Shown: positions 36,156-45,139 of the stretch, piece by piece | Position numbering within the stretch: position 1 is the first letter of the stretch | Layout: each line of letters opens with the position of its first letter | Assembly (NCBI RefSeq): GCF_003986955.1 | Contig: NZ_PIPN01000003.1 | Span: 392,428-456,427, forward strand | DNA from: Aliidiomarina sedimenti | GTDB lineage: Bacteria > Pseudomonadota > Gammaproteobacteria > Enterobacterales > Alteromonadaceae | Length of the DNA: 64,000 nucleotides | Direction: 5' to 3' | Translations under genes and position numbers: made by a program | Notes under the pieces: model-generated | What the model was told of the DNA's origin: nothing | The model's database searches: none | What the model saw: only the letters and a program-made list of their open reading frames with translations

Positions 36156-38546
36156 ATGACAGATGAGCAGGGCGCAAATCAGCCCGAATACGAAGTGACA
36201 ATACCCACTCGTGACGAATTACTTGCCGCCGTTGAGGCTCAGGCAAAACCACTCGCCTACGACGACATTCTCCGCCAGTTTAAGCTTGACGATGAACGCC
36301 AGCATATAGGCGTTAAAAGACGTTTACGCGCGATGGAGCGGGACGGTCAGCTGGTATACACCAAAGCAAATGCCTACGGCTTGCCTGAGCGCATGGACCT
36401 GAAAAAAGGTCGCGTGATCGGCCACCGTGACGGCTTTGGCTTTGTCCAGTTGCTGGAAGGCGGGGCGGACTTATTCTTACCGTATCATCAGATGCAGCTG
36501 GTTCTGCATGGCGATATTGTACTGGTTAAAGAAAGCGGTACTGACCAACGCGGCCGCACGGAAGCTCGTGTGGTGCGGGTCGTAGAAGCCGGCGCCCAGG
36601 AAATTGTCGGACGCTTCTTTGTCGAGAAAGGCGTTTCGGTGGTAGTGCCGGACGATAGCCGCATTAGCCAGGACCTGATTGTCCCGGCGGAAAATGTAAA
36701 TGGCGCCCGTCACGGCCAGATGGTGGTAGCGAAAGTGGTGTCACGGCCGAGCCGACGCAGTAGCCCCGTGGCTACCGTGACTGAAATCCTTGGCGAGCAC
36801 ATGGCGCCGGGCATGGAAATTCAGGTAGCGATTCGTGAGCACGGCATTCCCTATGAGTGGAATAGCGAAGTGCTGGCGCAGGTGGAGAGCATCGCCGAAG
36901 AAGTCAGTGACGCCGACAAAGCGGGGCGGGTCGACTTAACGGACATGCCGCTGGTGACCATCGATGGTGAGGACGCGCGCGACTTTGACGATGCCGTCTA
37001 TTGTGAGCCTGACGGAAAAGGGTTTCGTTTGTGGGTGGCGATAGCCGATGTCAGCCATTATGTGACGCCTAAATCCGCCTTAGATGATGAAGCACATACC
37101 CGCGGTACCTCGGTCTACTTTCCTGATAATGTGGTGCCGATGTTGCCGGAGAAGTTGTCCAACGGTCTGTGCTCGCTGAACCCGAATCTGGACCGCCTGT
37201 GTATGGTCGCGGAAATGAGTATTGATGGCCGTGGTCGTCTGCAGAAATACGATTTCTACCCGGCGGTGATGAACTCGAAGGCCCGGCTGACCTATACCAA
37301 AGTATTTAAGATCCTTGAAGGTGACCCTAAGTTACAGCAGCAATATGAACCACAGGTGCCGCACTTAAAGAATTTAAAGTCGCTTTATGACATTTTGAAA
37401 GCGGCACGGGCACAGCGTGGCGCAATTGAATTTGAAACCCTGGAAACGCGTTTTATCTTCAATGCTCAGCGCAAAATAGACGAGATTGTGCCGGTGCACC
37501 GCAATGTGGCGCATAAGATCATTGAAGAATGCATGATCATGGCCAATGTGGCCGCTGCACGCTTTGTTGAAAAACATCAGGGTTTAACCTTGTATCGGGT
37601 GCATGAAACGCCCGATGACGACCGTCTTGAAGGTTTCCGCTCGTTCCTGGGTGAGTTGGGTCTGCAACTGGGGGGCGGTGATGAACCGCAACCAAAAGAC
37701 TTTACCAATCTGCTGCAGCAAGTTGCGGAGCGGCCTGACCATGAACTGATCCAGACCTTGTTGCTGCGCTCACTGAAGCAGGCTGTGTATACGCCTGACA
37801 ATGAAGGGCATTTCGGCCTGGCGCTGGATGAGTACGCGCATTTCACCTCACCTATCCGACGTTATCCGGATCTGCTGTTGCACCGCGAGATTAAGTACAT
37901 TTTGCGCTCATTGAAGCGTGACCTGACCGGTCTTGACGGTGGCTTTCATTACGGTGAAAAGCACATGGCTGAACTTGGCGCACATTGTTCAAGCACCGAG
38001 CGCCGTGCCGATGATGCGACCCGTCAAGTTGATGACTGGCTGAAATGTGAATACATGCAAGATCACGTCGGCGCTGAATTCGATGGCGTGGTATCCACAG
38101 TGACCAATTTCGGTTTCTTTGTCCGCCTTAGCGACCTGATGATCGATGGTCTGGTGCATATTTCTAACCTCTCCAGCGAGTATTACCACTTTGATGCCGA
38201 GCGCCATTTCCTGATTGGCGAGCATTCGCGACGGGTCTTCCGGATTGGCGATAACCTGCGGGTGAAAGTTAAAGGGGTTAATCTGGATGAGCGTAAGATC
38301 GACTTTGAACTGGCTGATATTGAAAGTGCCGGACGGGTCGAGTCGCGTCGAGATGCCGATAAGATGACCGCACGCATGGCTGCCAGCAAAGGCGCGAAGA
38401 AAGGTGACCGAGGCAAAGCCGCTCGGCCAGGCAAAAAGCCAGAGAAGAAGTCGGGCACTAAGCCAGGCAAAAAAACAGACAAGAAGAAACCCAGCAAAGG
38501 GAATCGAGCGCGCAAAGCGAAACAAGCTAAACGTGCCCAGAAATAG
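36156..38546 (+). CDS. rnr: Ribonuclease R
   Basis: A 796-residue 3'-5' exoribonuclease that degrades structured RNA, including rRNA and trans-translation targets. Domains in order: N-terminal winged helix (RRLRAMERDGQLVY), cold-shock OB folds (GHRDGFGFVQLL), the RNB catalytic core with DGEDARDFDDAVY, the S1 domain (FDGVVSTVTNFGFFVRL), and a very basic Lys-rich tail that in E. coli RNase R contributes to ribosome and SmpB contacts. I chose the ATG at 36156, matching the family N-terminus; an in-frame GTG at 36102 is possible. rlmB follows after seven bases, the usual partner. Confidence 0.96.
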   Translation: MTDEQGANQPEYEVTIPTRDELLAAVEAQAKPLAYDDILRQFKLDDERQHIGVKRRLRAMERDGQLVYTKANAYGLPERMDLKKGRVIGHRDGFGFVQLLEGGADLFLPYHQMQLVLHGDIVLVKESGTDQRGRTEARVVRVVEAGAQEIVGRFFVEKGVSVVVPDDSRISQDLIVPAENVNGARHGQMVVAKVVSRPSRRSSPVATVTEILGEHMAPGMEIQVAIREHGIPYEWNSEVLAQVESIAEEVSDADKAGRVDLTDMPLVTIDGEDARDFDDAVYCEPDGKGFRLWVAIADVSHYVTPKSALDDEAHTRGTSVYFPDNVVPMLPEKLSNGLCSLNPNLDRLCMVAEMSIDGRGRLQKYDFYPAVMNSKARLTYTKVFKILEGDPKLQQQYEPQVPHLKNLKSLYDILKAARAQRGAIEFETLETRFIFNAQRKIDEIVPVHRNVAHKIIEECMIMANVAAARFVEKHQGLTLYRVHETPDDDRLEGFRSFLGELGLQLGGGDEPQPKDFTNLLQQVAERPDHELIQTLLLRSLKQAVYTPDNEGHFGLALDEYAHFTSPIRRYPDLLLHREIKYILRSLKRDLTGLDGGFHYGEKHMAELGAHCSSTERRADDATRQVDDWLKCEYMQDHVGAEFDGVVSTVTNFGFFVRLSDLMIDGLVHISNLSSEYYHFDAERHFLIGEHSRRVFRIGDNLRVKVKGVNLDERKIDFELADIESAGRVESRRDADKMTARMAASKGAKKGDRGKAARPGKKPEKKSGTKPGKKTDKKKPSKGNRARKAKQAKRAQK

Positions 38547-38553
38547 GTAAAGC

Positions 38554-39300
38554 ATGAGTAAAAAAGATTTAGTACACGGCATTCATGCGGTGACATCTAT
38601 TGTGAAGAACAACCCGGAACGACTGGTTGAGCTATTTGTATTGCAGGGACGCCGTGACAAAGCGCTGGATACCATTCTGCAGCAGGCGCGTAAAGCCGGT
38701 GTAAGGGCGCAGGAGTGTCAGCGTAAAACGCTGGACCAGAAAGTTCAGGGTGAGAATCACCAGGGCGTGATTGCGGTGGTTACTGCACCTAAGCATTATC
38801 AGGAAAATGATCTGCCGGGGTTGTACGAAAAAGCCGGAACAAAAGCCTGTTTTCTGGTGCTGGATAATGTCACTGACCCGCATAATCTGGGGGCCTGTTT
38901 ACGCACGGCCGATGCTGCAGGAGTGACCGCGGTCATCGTGCCGAAAGACAAGTCAGCCAAAATTTCCAGTACGGTGAGTAAAGTGGCATCCGGAGCGGCA
39001 GAAACCATGCCGTTGGTTGTGGTGACGAACCTGGCCCGGACCTTACGCGAACTGCAGCAGTTGGGCGTGTGGATTGTAGGTACTGCGGGTGAAGCAACGG
39101 ATTCATTGTATCAGGCGGACTTCAAAGGGCCGGTGGCCCTGGTAATGGGCGCCGAGGGCAGTGGCATGCGCAGGTTAACCCGCGAGCATTGCGACCAGTT
39201 GATTGCGATTCCTTTAGTTGGGTCGGTCAGTAGTCTCAATGTGTCGGTTGCTGCAGGGGTGTGTTTATTTGAAGTCGTGCGTCAGCGACAAAGCGCATGA
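38554..39300 (+). CDS. rlmB: 23S rRNA (guanosine-2251-2'-O)-methyltransferase
   Basis: A 248-residue SPOUT enzyme that methylates G2251 in the P loop of 23S rRNA. The N-terminal L30e-like substrate domain ([10 protein letters not shown]) precedes the knotted SAM domain with its three motifs: [30 protein letters not shown] and [24 protein letters not shown] precedes the ATG. Its stop overlaps the next small gene by four bases. Confidence 0.95.
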   Translation: MSKKDLVHGIHAVTSIVKNNPERLVELFVLQGRRDKALDTILQQARKAGVRAQECQRKTLDQKVQGENHQGVIAVVTAPKHYQENDLPGLYEKAGTKACFLVLDNVTDPHNLGACLRTADAAGVTAVIVPKDKSAKISSTVSKVASGAAETMPLVVVTNLARTLRELQQLGVWIVGTAGEATDSLYQADFKGPVALVMGAEGSGMRRLTREHCDQLIAIPLVGSVSSLNVSVAAGVCLFEVVRQRQSA

Positions 39301-39722
39301 AATCATCTGACCAACCTCGCGCAAACTCATTAAAGATCCCGATTTTGGTCGTGGCCGGGGCACTGGTGTTGCTGGTTCTGGCCTGGCTACCGGGGCAACA
39401 ACAGCCGATGCAGCAACGCCCTTATCTGGATGTGCAAATCAGTTACGACAGCGGCAACCGACGCCTGGCTCAGGTGGCGGATGACCTTCGTTACCGGATG
39501 AATACCCACCATGGCTATCGTCTGCTAACTGAGAATATGGTGATTCCTGAAGAGTACCTGTTGCACGATGTGGTTATTGAACTGAACGAGGAAGCAGGCA
39601 CTTTATACTTACGCGCACTGGTGGATAACCAGCCGATCGAAGTGAATGGCCCTGCCGGAGCAGCATCGAGCCTGTCCGCAAAACTCTTTAGTTTAATAAA
39701 TAGCACCCTCGAGCAAGCCTAG
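39297..39722 (+). CDS. Small membrane-anchored protein, unknown
   Basis: A 141-residue protein with a single transmembrane helix (about residues 13-31, [18 protein letters not shown]) after a short charged N-terminus, and a soluble C-terminal domain of about 105 residues likely in the periplasm. I see no family motif. Its ATG overlaps the rlmB stop (ATGA), which implies coupled translation. It ends 130 bases before rpsF. Codon use resembles the neighbours. Confidence 0.7.
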   Translation: MKSSDQPRANSLKIPILVVAGALVLLVLAWLPGQQQPMQQRPYLDVQISYDSGNRRLAQVADDLRYRMNTHHGYRLLTENMVIPEEYLLHDVVIELNEEAGTLYLRALVDNQPIEVNGPAGAASSLSAKLFSLINSTLEQA

Positions 39723-39725
39723 TGC

Positions 39726-39754
39726 TTGCCCCCAGTGTGTAAATCCCGTACAAT
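39726..39754 (+). promoter_or_regulatory. Sigma-70 promoter of the rpsF operon
   Basis: TTGCCC at 39726-39731 and TACAAT at 39749-39754 are separated by the ideal 17 bases, followed by the discriminator TCGCC. The start would leave a leader of about 90 bases before rpsF, space for the S6:S18 autoregulatory leader known in bacteria, although I could not fold it with confidence. Confidence 0.8.
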
Positions 39755-39851
39755 TCGCCAGCTTAAATCAGCCTTTAAACTACTTTAAGTTCCTTGCCTC
39801 CATGTCAGTGTGGCTGATCTGATCGAGGCTTAACATCCATAAGGAGCAGCA

Positions 39852-40259
39852 ATGCGTCATTATGAAATCGTATTTATGGTTCACCCTGACCAGAGTGAAC
39901 AAGTTCCAGGCATGATCGAGCGCTATAGCGAAACGATCAAGCAAGGCGGTGGTGCTATTCACCGTTTAGAAGACTGGGGCCGTCGTCAACTGGCTTACCC
40001 AATCAACAAGCTGCACAAAGCACACTATGTTCTGCTGAACATTGAAGCGACTGCAGAAGTTGTGGAAGAGCTGGAAACCACTTTCCGTTACAACGATGCC
40101 GTTCTGCGTAATCTGATTATGCGTAAAGAGGAAGGTGTAACTGAGCCTTCTCCTTTCGCTAAGCCGAAAGAAGAGCGTCGCGACAGCAAGTCTGACGCAC
40201 GCACTGAAGCAACTGAAGATGCTGAAACAGAAACTGAGACAGAGTCTGAGTCTGAGTAG
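39852..40259 (+). CDS. rpsF: 30S ribosomal protein S6
   Basis: A 135-residue S6 (start [20 protein letters not shown]) that forms a heterodimer with S18 on the platform of the 30S subunit. The C-terminal tail is a long acidic Thr/Glu/Ser stretch ending TESESE; in E. coli the S6 tail is the target of RimK glutamylation. AAGGAG precedes the ATG. First gene of rpsF-priB-rpsR-rplI, the standard gammaproteobacterial order. Confidence 0.97.
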   Translation: MRHYEIVFMVHPDQSEQVPGMIERYSETIKQGGGAIHRLEDWGRRQLAYPINKLHKAHYVLLNIEATAEVVEELETTFRYNDAVLRNLIMRKEEGVTEPSPFAKPKEERRDSKSDARTEATEDAETETETESESE

Positions 40260-40279
40260 CGTTAGCAGTTGCCGTCTCT

Positions 40280-40612
40280 GTGCTTAACCGACTTGTTCTG
40301 CAAGGTGAGGTGGTTAAACCTCCACGCGTAAGCAAGAGCCCTGCTGGTATTGCGCACCTGCATTTGGTCATTGACCACAGGTCGCAGCAACAGGAAGCGG
40401 GAATGGCGCGACAGTGCTTTTTACGTATTCAGGTTGTAGCTAGCGGTGCCGCTGCCGGTGATGTTTTCACCGACAGCAAAGGGGCACAGGACTTGGCAAA
40501 CCAATTAACTGTCGGGAGTGTGGTAGAAGTGGCTGGTTTTTTAAATCGCCATGAGACCAGTAGCGGTGTCGCTAAACTGGTATTACACGCCCAGCAACTA
40601 AAGAAGATTTAA
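40280..40612 (+). CDS. priB: Primosomal replication protein N
   Basis: PriB is a single-stranded-DNA binding OB-fold protein that assists PriA in restarting stalled forks. The 110-residue product matches the family at its start NRLVLQGEVVKPPR, GIAHLHLVIDHRS, and the end LVLHAQQLKK. It starts with GTG, and its place between rpsF and rpsR is diagnostic. It is a little longer than E. coli PriB (104) because of an insertion around VASGAAAGDVF. Confidence 0.92.
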   Translation: MLNRLVLQGEVVKPPRVSKSPAGIAHLHLVIDHRSQQQEAGMARQCFLRIQVVASGAAAGDVFTDSKGAQDLANQLTVGSVVEVAGFLNRHETSSGVAKLVLHAQQLKKI

Positions 40613-40624
40613 CAGGAGACTACC

Positions 40625-40852
40625 ATGGCTCGTTTTTTCCGTCGTCGCAAATTCTGCCGTTTTAAAGCAGATGGCGTTAAAGAAATCGATTACAAAGATA
40701 TCGCTACGTTGAAAAACTACGTAACTGAAAGCGGCAAGATTGTACCAAGCCGTATCACTGGCACTTCAGCGAAGTATCAGCGTCAGCTGGCTCGTGCTAT
40801 TAAGCGCGCACGCTACCTGAGTTTGTTGCCTTACACTGACTTGCATAAGTAA
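40625..40852 (+). CDS. rpsR: 30S ribosomal protein S18
   Basis: The 75-residue S18 ([20 protein letters not shown], and [14 protein letters not shown] near the end), partner of S6 on the 30S platform. Normal length and start; AGGAGA precedes the ATG. Confidence 0.97.
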   Translation: MARFFRRRKFCRFKADGVKEIDYKDIATLKNYVTESGKIVPSRITGTSAKYQRQLARAIKRARYLSLLPYTDLHK

Positions 40853-40894
40853 GTGTCGGTTCGTTTTAACTAATTCGAAAGGGGTAACATACTC

Positions 40895-41347
40895 ATGAAT
40901 ATTATCTTATTAGATAAAGTAGCTAACCTGGGTGGCTTAGGCGACCAGGTTGCTGTGAAGCCAGGCTACGCACGTAACTTCTTATTCCCGCACGGTAAAG
41001 CAGTACCTGCGACCAAAGCAAACGTTGAAGCGTTTGAAACACGTCGCGCCGAGCTGGAAGCTAAAATTGCTGCCGATCTTAAAGCTGCTGAAGAGCGCGC
41101 TGAGAAAGTTAACGCACTGGAGCCAGTGGTTATCGAATCTAAAGCGGGCGACGAAGGCAAACTGTTCGGTTCTATCGGTACTCGTGACATCGCTGATGCT
41201 ATTACTGCAGCCGGTGTTAAAGTTCAGAAGAGCGAAATCCTGATGCCTCACGGCACCATTCGCGAAACTGGCGAGTTCGATATTGAGCTGCAATTGCATG
41301 CTGAAGTAACTGCACAAGTGAAGCTGGTTGTTGAAGCTGCTAAGTAA
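40895..41347 (+). CDS. rplI: 50S ribosomal protein L9
   Basis: The 150-residue L9 shows the N-terminal fold ([27 protein letters not shown]), a long connecting helix rich in Ala/Glu/Lys and the C-terminal rRNA-binding domain ([15 protein letters not shown]). GAAAGGGG precedes the ATG. Last gene of the operon, followed by a terminator. Confidence 0.97.
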   Translation: MNIILLDKVANLGGLGDQVAVKPGYARNFLFPHGKAVPATKANVEAFETRRAELEAKIAADLKAAEERAEKVNALEPVVIESKAGDEGKLFGSIGTRDIADAITAAGVKVQKSEILMPHGTIRETGEFDIELQLHAEVTAQVKLVVEAAK

Positions 41348-41371
41348 TTAGCACTTCTGACCCGCTTAAAG

Positions 41372-41398
41372 AAGACGCCTTATGGCGTCTTTTTTTTT
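41372..41398 (+). terminator. Terminator of the rpsF-rplI operon
   Basis: An AAGACGCC stem (41372-41379 with 41384-41391) with a TTAT loop runs into a nine-base T run. Confidence 0.92.
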
Positions 41399-41541
41399 GC
41401 CTGAGGCTTAGCCGTTTAAGTGTTTCCAGGATGTTGTAAAGGAACGTTATTATTTAGGGTAATATAAGCGACATTGGAGAGTGCTTAAGGTATTATTTTT
41501 AGCCTGTTCGAGCATCGTTACCGCTTATAAGAGGAGCATCC

Positions 41542-42939
41542 GTGGCACAGCTAAACACCAAGCCCAAAGACGCCAAAGTCGACGCTATTAAGTCAGCACC
41601 GCATTCTATTGAAGCTGAGCAATCTGTATTAGGTGGCTTGATGCTGGACAATGAGGCCTGGGATAACGTGGCTGAACGGGTTATCGCAGACGACTTCTAC
41701 CTGCGCTCGCACCGGATTATTTTTAGCTCGATGCAGGGACTGATTTCCCGCGAGAAACCAATTGATCTGGTGACCCTGTCCGAGCTGCTGGAGCAGACTG
41801 GTGAGCTGCAACAGGTGGGCGGTTTTCCGTACCTGCTCGAGATTCAGAAGAATACCCCCAGTTCAGCCAATATTCTTGCCTACGCGGACATTGTCCGTGA
41901 ACGTGCGGTCGTGCGCGAAATGATCGGTGTGGCCAATGAAATTGCGGAATCAGGTTTTGACACTCAGGGCCGTAGCAGTAACGAACTGCTTGATATGGCA
42001 GAGTCGAAAGTCTTTAAAATTGCAGAGAAGCGCACCAACGCCAACGATGGCCCTAAAGGGATCGGCGATATTCTTAACCGGACGCTGGATCGCATCGAAT
42101 TCTTAAGCACGCAAACCAATCACAATGGCGTCACCGGCGTCTCTACCGGTTACCACGACCTCGACCGTATGACCACGGGTCTGCAGCCCTCCGACCTGAT
42201 TATTGTGGCGGCCAGGCCCTCAATGGGAAAAACGACTTTCGCTATGAACTTGGCGGAGCATGCGGCGCTGAACGAAGACAAACCGGTGGTAATATTCAGT
42301 CTGGAGATGCCAGCAGAGCAGATTATGATGCGGATGCTGGCGTCACTGAGTCGGGTTAACCAGACCAAGGTTCGGACCGGTAACCTGGATGATGATGACT
42401 GGGCGCGGATCAGCTCGACCATGGGCATGCTGAACGAAAAGAACAATATGTACATTGATGACGGCTCGGGTCTGACACCGACCGAGGTACGTTCCAGATC
42501 GCGGCGGATTGCCCGTGAGCACGGCGGGGTCAGTATGATCATGGTGGATTACCTGCAGTTGATGACAGTACCGGGAATGAGTGAAAACCGGACGCTGGAA
42601 ATTGCGGAGATTTCACGCTCATTAAAAGCGCTGGCGAAAGAGCTGAAATGCCCGGTGGTAGCGCTTTCTCAGTTGAACCGGTCACTCGAGCAACGCTCGG
42701 ATAAGCGTCCGGTTAACTCGGATTTGCGCGAATCAGGTTCGATCGAGCAGGATGCCGATGTGATCATGTTTATCTACCGCGACGAGGTATACCATCCGGA
42801 CGGGGATAAGCAGGGACTGGCTGAGATTATTTTAGGTAAGCAGCGGAACGGACCGATCGGTTCAGTGGAGCTGAAGTTCCATGGTGCGTTGTCTCGTTTT
42901 GATAACTACGCCCGCGCGGATACAGAGGACGACTATTAA
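41542..42939 (+). CDS. dnaB: Replicative DNA helicase
   Basis: A 465-residue DnaB, the hexameric 5'-3' helicase of the replisome. The N-terminal primase-interaction domain (HSIEAEQSVLGGLMLDN) and the RecA-like motor are complete: Walker A ARPSMGKTTF, Walker B MIMVDYLQLM, and the SQLNRSLEQR and RESGSIEQDAD motifs. No intein or insertion. GTG start with GAGGAG upstream. alr follows with a one-base overlap, as in many gammaproteobacteria. Confidence 0.97.
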   Translation: MAQLNTKPKDAKVDAIKSAPHSIEAEQSVLGGLMLDNEAWDNVAERVIADDFYLRSHRIIFSSMQGLISREKPIDLVTLSELLEQTGELQQVGGFPYLLEIQKNTPSSANILAYADIVRERAVVREMIGVANEIAESGFDTQGRSSNELLDMAESKVFKIAEKRTNANDGPKGIGDILNRTLDRIEFLSTQTNHNGVTGVSTGYHDLDRMTTGLQPSDLIIVAARPSMGKTTFAMNLAEHAALNEDKPVVIFSLEMPAEQIMMRMLASLSRVNQTKVRTGNLDDDDWARISSTMGMLNEKNNMYIDDGSGLTPTEVRSRSRRIAREHGGVSMIMVDYLQLMTVPGMSENRTLEIAEISRSLKALAKELKCPVVALSQLNRSLEQRSDKRPVNSDLRESGSIEQDADVIMFIYRDEVYHPDGDKQGLAEIILGKQRNGPIGSVELKFHGALSRFDNYARADTEDDY

Positions 42940-44021
42940 TGCGCCCGGCCTGGGCCGCGATTGATTTAGCGGCATTACAGCATAATTTGGATGCGTTGCA
43001 GCAGCACGCTAAGGGCGCGCGCATACTGGCGATTCTCAAAGCCAATGCCTATGGGCATGGGTTAACCCGCATAGCCCAGCAACTTGATGGGGTTGATGCG
43101 ATCGGGGTGGCGCGCCTGGATGAAGCTCTGGCTTTGCGCAATGCCGGTGTAGTGAAGCCGATTGTCCTGTTGGAAGGTTTTTTTGCTGCGGAGCAGTTGC
43201 CGATTCTGGCGGCCAGTGGTTTGCAGCCGGTGATCCACAGCGAGTATCAGTTGCTGCAACTGGAGCAGGCCGAAGGCCTGGTTAACCCACTTAAAGTCTG
43301 GCTGAAAGTGGACACAGGTATGCACCGGTTAGGCGTTGAACCGGAACAGGCGGTGGATTTTTACCGCCGACTGCAGGCCTGCCCGAATGTTCAGTCAGAA
43401 CCGGTGCTGATGTCTCACTTCGCCAGTGCGGATCGCCCGCAAACGGTACAGAACGAAGAACAACGTCAGGCGTTTGCCTCGATTCAAGCGCAGTTGCAGG
43501 CGCCTGTATCGTTCTCTAATTCGGCAGCTTTGCTGGCCGCTGTAGCTGAGCATGATGATTGGGTACGCCCGGGCCTTGCCCTGTATGGCGTGTCCCCCTT
43601 TGCTGAGCAAACCGGGGCGATGCTTAACCTTAAGCCGGTGATGAAACTGCAGGCCAGCGTTATCTCGGTACGCAGTATAGAAGCGGGCGCAGGCGTAGGG
43701 TATGGCGCAGCCTGGCATGCGCCGAAGGCGACCCGGATTGCGGTGCTGGCAATCGGCTATGGCGATGGCTATCCGCGAACGGCACCGGACGGCACCCCGG
43801 TTTTTATTAACGGACGGCGTTACCCAATTGTCGGCCATGTGTCGATGGATATGCTGGCCGTTGAAGTGGGGCCTGACAGTGATGTTGAGGTGGGAGATAC
43901 AGGCCAGTTATGGGGGCCTGATTTACCAGTAGAAGAAGTGGCACGTTATGTAGGTACCATTGCCTATGAACTTTTGTGCAATGTTGCCCACCGGGTGGTG
44001 CTTGATTACGACAGTGTCTAA
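42939..44021 (+). CDS. alr: Alanine racemase
   Basis: A 360-residue PLP enzyme interconverting L- and D-alanine for peptidoglycan. PLP Lys34 lies in LKANAYGHG, and the catalytic tyrosine in GVGYGAAW. The ATG overlaps the dnaB stop (TAATG), so translation is coupled. A terminator follows. Confidence 0.96.
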   Translation: MRPAWAAIDLAALQHNLDALQQHAKGARILAILKANAYGHGLTRIAQQLDGVDAIGVARLDEALALRNAGVVKPIVLLEGFFAAEQLPILAASGLQPVIHSEYQLLQLEQAEGLVNPLKVWLKVDTGMHRLGVEPEQAVDFYRRLQACPNVQSEPVLMSHFASADRPQTVQNEEQRQAFASIQAQLQAPVSFSNSAALLAAVAEHDDWVRPGLALYGVSPFAEQTGAMLNLKPVMKLQASVISVRSIEAGAGVGYGAAWHAPKATRIAVLAIGYGDGYPRTAPDGTPVFINGRRYPIVGHVSMDMLAVEVGPDSDVEVGDTGQLWGPDLPVEEVARYVGTIAYELLCNVAHRVVLDYDSV

Positions 44022-44041
44022 TGATTTTTTATGAGCATGAG

Positions 44042-44072
44042 AAAGGCCGCACATGTGCGGCCTTTCTTTTTT
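44042..44072 (+). terminator. Terminator after alr
   Basis: An 11-bp perfect stem (44042-44052 with 44055-44065) with a two-base AT centre (minimal loop) is followed by CTTTTTT. Confidence 0.85.
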
Positions 44073-44104
44073 GTTTTGCAGCGTGGGTCGTGGTTTAGAC
44101 CCGA

Positions 44105-44575
44105 CTAACTGATTTTATCGAAGCAAATCTCGATGTGGGCTCTGCCTGCTTCATGCTCAAAGGGCATGATCAGTTTGGCGCCTTCCGACTTATGACGGAT
44201 GGTGTGATCTGTACCTGTGACCACGACCGGTGAGGCCATTTCAAACTCGTAGCCTTTTTCACCCAGGGTGCGTTTTGCGCCACCAGTTACCATATTGGTA
44301 ATTTCACCGACCATGTCGGTTACTTCTTCATTGATGCCGGACGGACGCTCACCAAGCATTTTATGCATGATCTCAATTGCCAGGTTTTCATCAAAGGAGA
44401 TTGAAAATGAGCCTTTGGTTTGTGGGCCAACCATTCCGATAAGGCCTGACACGTCGCCCCGAGCCACATCGTCTTTCTTGATCTGCGGCTTTCCTGGCTT
44501 AAGTTCGATTTGTGCCATCATCGACAACACATTTTGTACTGCGGTCAAAAAAGGATTTATAAAATCAGCATTCAT
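44105..44575 (-). CDS. cheX: CheX-like chemotaxis phosphatase
   Basis: A 156-residue protein of the CheC/CheX/FliY group. It matches short CheX proteins of Vibrio and Shewanella: MNADFINPFLTAVQNVLSMM at the start, then GLIGMVGPQTKGSFSISF, and the active helix TDMVGEITNMVTGGAKRTL, containing the E-x-x-N pair. It probably speeds dephosphorylation of a CheY-type regulator. It stands alone, away from flagellar genes, 19 bases downstream of zur on the same strand, so it may be cotranscribed with zur. Confidence 0.85.
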   Translation of the reverse strand: MNADFINPFLTAVQNVLSMMAQIELKPGKPQIKKDDVARGDVSGLIGMVGPQTKGSFSISFDENLAIEIMHKMLGERPSGINEEVTDMVGEITNMVTGGAKRTLGEKGYEFEMASPVVVTGTDHTIRHKSEGAKLIMPFEHEAGRAHIEICFDKIS

Positions 44576-44594
44576 ACCAAGTTTCCATTTACGA

Positions 44595-45047
44595 CTAACT
44601 GCTCTTGTGTGCGCACTGGGCGCAAACTCCTAAAGCTTCGACGGTTTGCTGCTCCACAGCGAAACCTTCAGCTCGTGCCTGATCAATGAACTGTTCGTGC
44701 ACTCCATCAGAATGAATCTCTTGTACGCTACCACAGACCCGACAGATCAACATCTGCACCGGATGCTGTTTTTCAAAGTGGGAGCAGAGAACATAACTAT
44801 TCGACGATGAAATTTTATGCACAAACCCTTGCGACTGAAGAAAATCCAGCGCCCGGTATATGGTTGGTGGTTTAGCGTTTGGCACCACTTCTTTTAACTG
44901 TTCCAGCAGATCATAAGCGCCGATGGCACCTTCCTGCTGACTTAATAGTGCAAACACTTCGCGCCGGGCCGGGGTAAGGCGAACGCCCCGATGCACGCAA
45001 AGTGTTTCTGCACGAGAAAGTAATTGTTCAGTGTTATTATTGTTCAT
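44595..45047 (-). CDS. zur: Zinc uptake regulator, Fur family
   Basis: A 150-residue Fur-type repressor. The winged helix (RLTPARREVFALLSQ, PPTIYRALDFLQSQGFVHK) precedes the dimer domain with HFEKQHPVQMLICRVCG and a final CAQC, giving the two Cys-x-x-Cys pairs of the structural zinc site. Zur with zinc represses zinc-uptake genes. Adjacency and divergence to dusA match E. coli, where zur is also near dusA. The divergent spacer is 92 bases. Confidence 0.9.
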   Translation of the reverse strand: MNNNNTEQLLSRAETLCVHRGVRLTPARREVFALLSQQEGAIGAYDLLEQLKEVVPNAKPPTIYRALDFLQSQGFVHKISSSNSYVLCSHFEKQHPVQMLICRVCGSVQEIHSDGVHEQFIDQARAEGFAVEQQTVEALGVCAQCAHKSS

Positions 45048-45100
45048 GGCGTTAGCTTAGCATGAGAATGTAGCCCAATGCATGCATTTTAAAGCTGTTG

Positions 45101-45106
45101 TATAAT
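45101..45106 (+). promoter_or_regulatory. Candidate -10 of the dusA promoter
   Basis: A consensus TATAAT lies 33 bases before the dusA ATG in the zur/dusA divergent spacer, without a clear -35. The surrounding GTTGTATAATGTTGC is AT-rich with partial dyad symmetry and might hold a Zur site, but it is not a good match to the consensus as I know it. Confidence 0.4.
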
Positions 45107-45139
45107 GTTGCGCTATTTTACCCGAATCCGAGGAAACTG

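Noticed and set aside
39755..39851. S6:S18 leader riboregulator before rpsF
   Set aside because: The position is right, but I could not identify the conserved CCG-containing bulge and flanking stems with confidence, so it is only mentioned with the promoter.
45061..45120. Zur operator between zur and dusA
   Set aside because: The AT-rich GTTGTATAATGTTGC has only partial dyad symmetry and is a poor fit to known Zur boxes.
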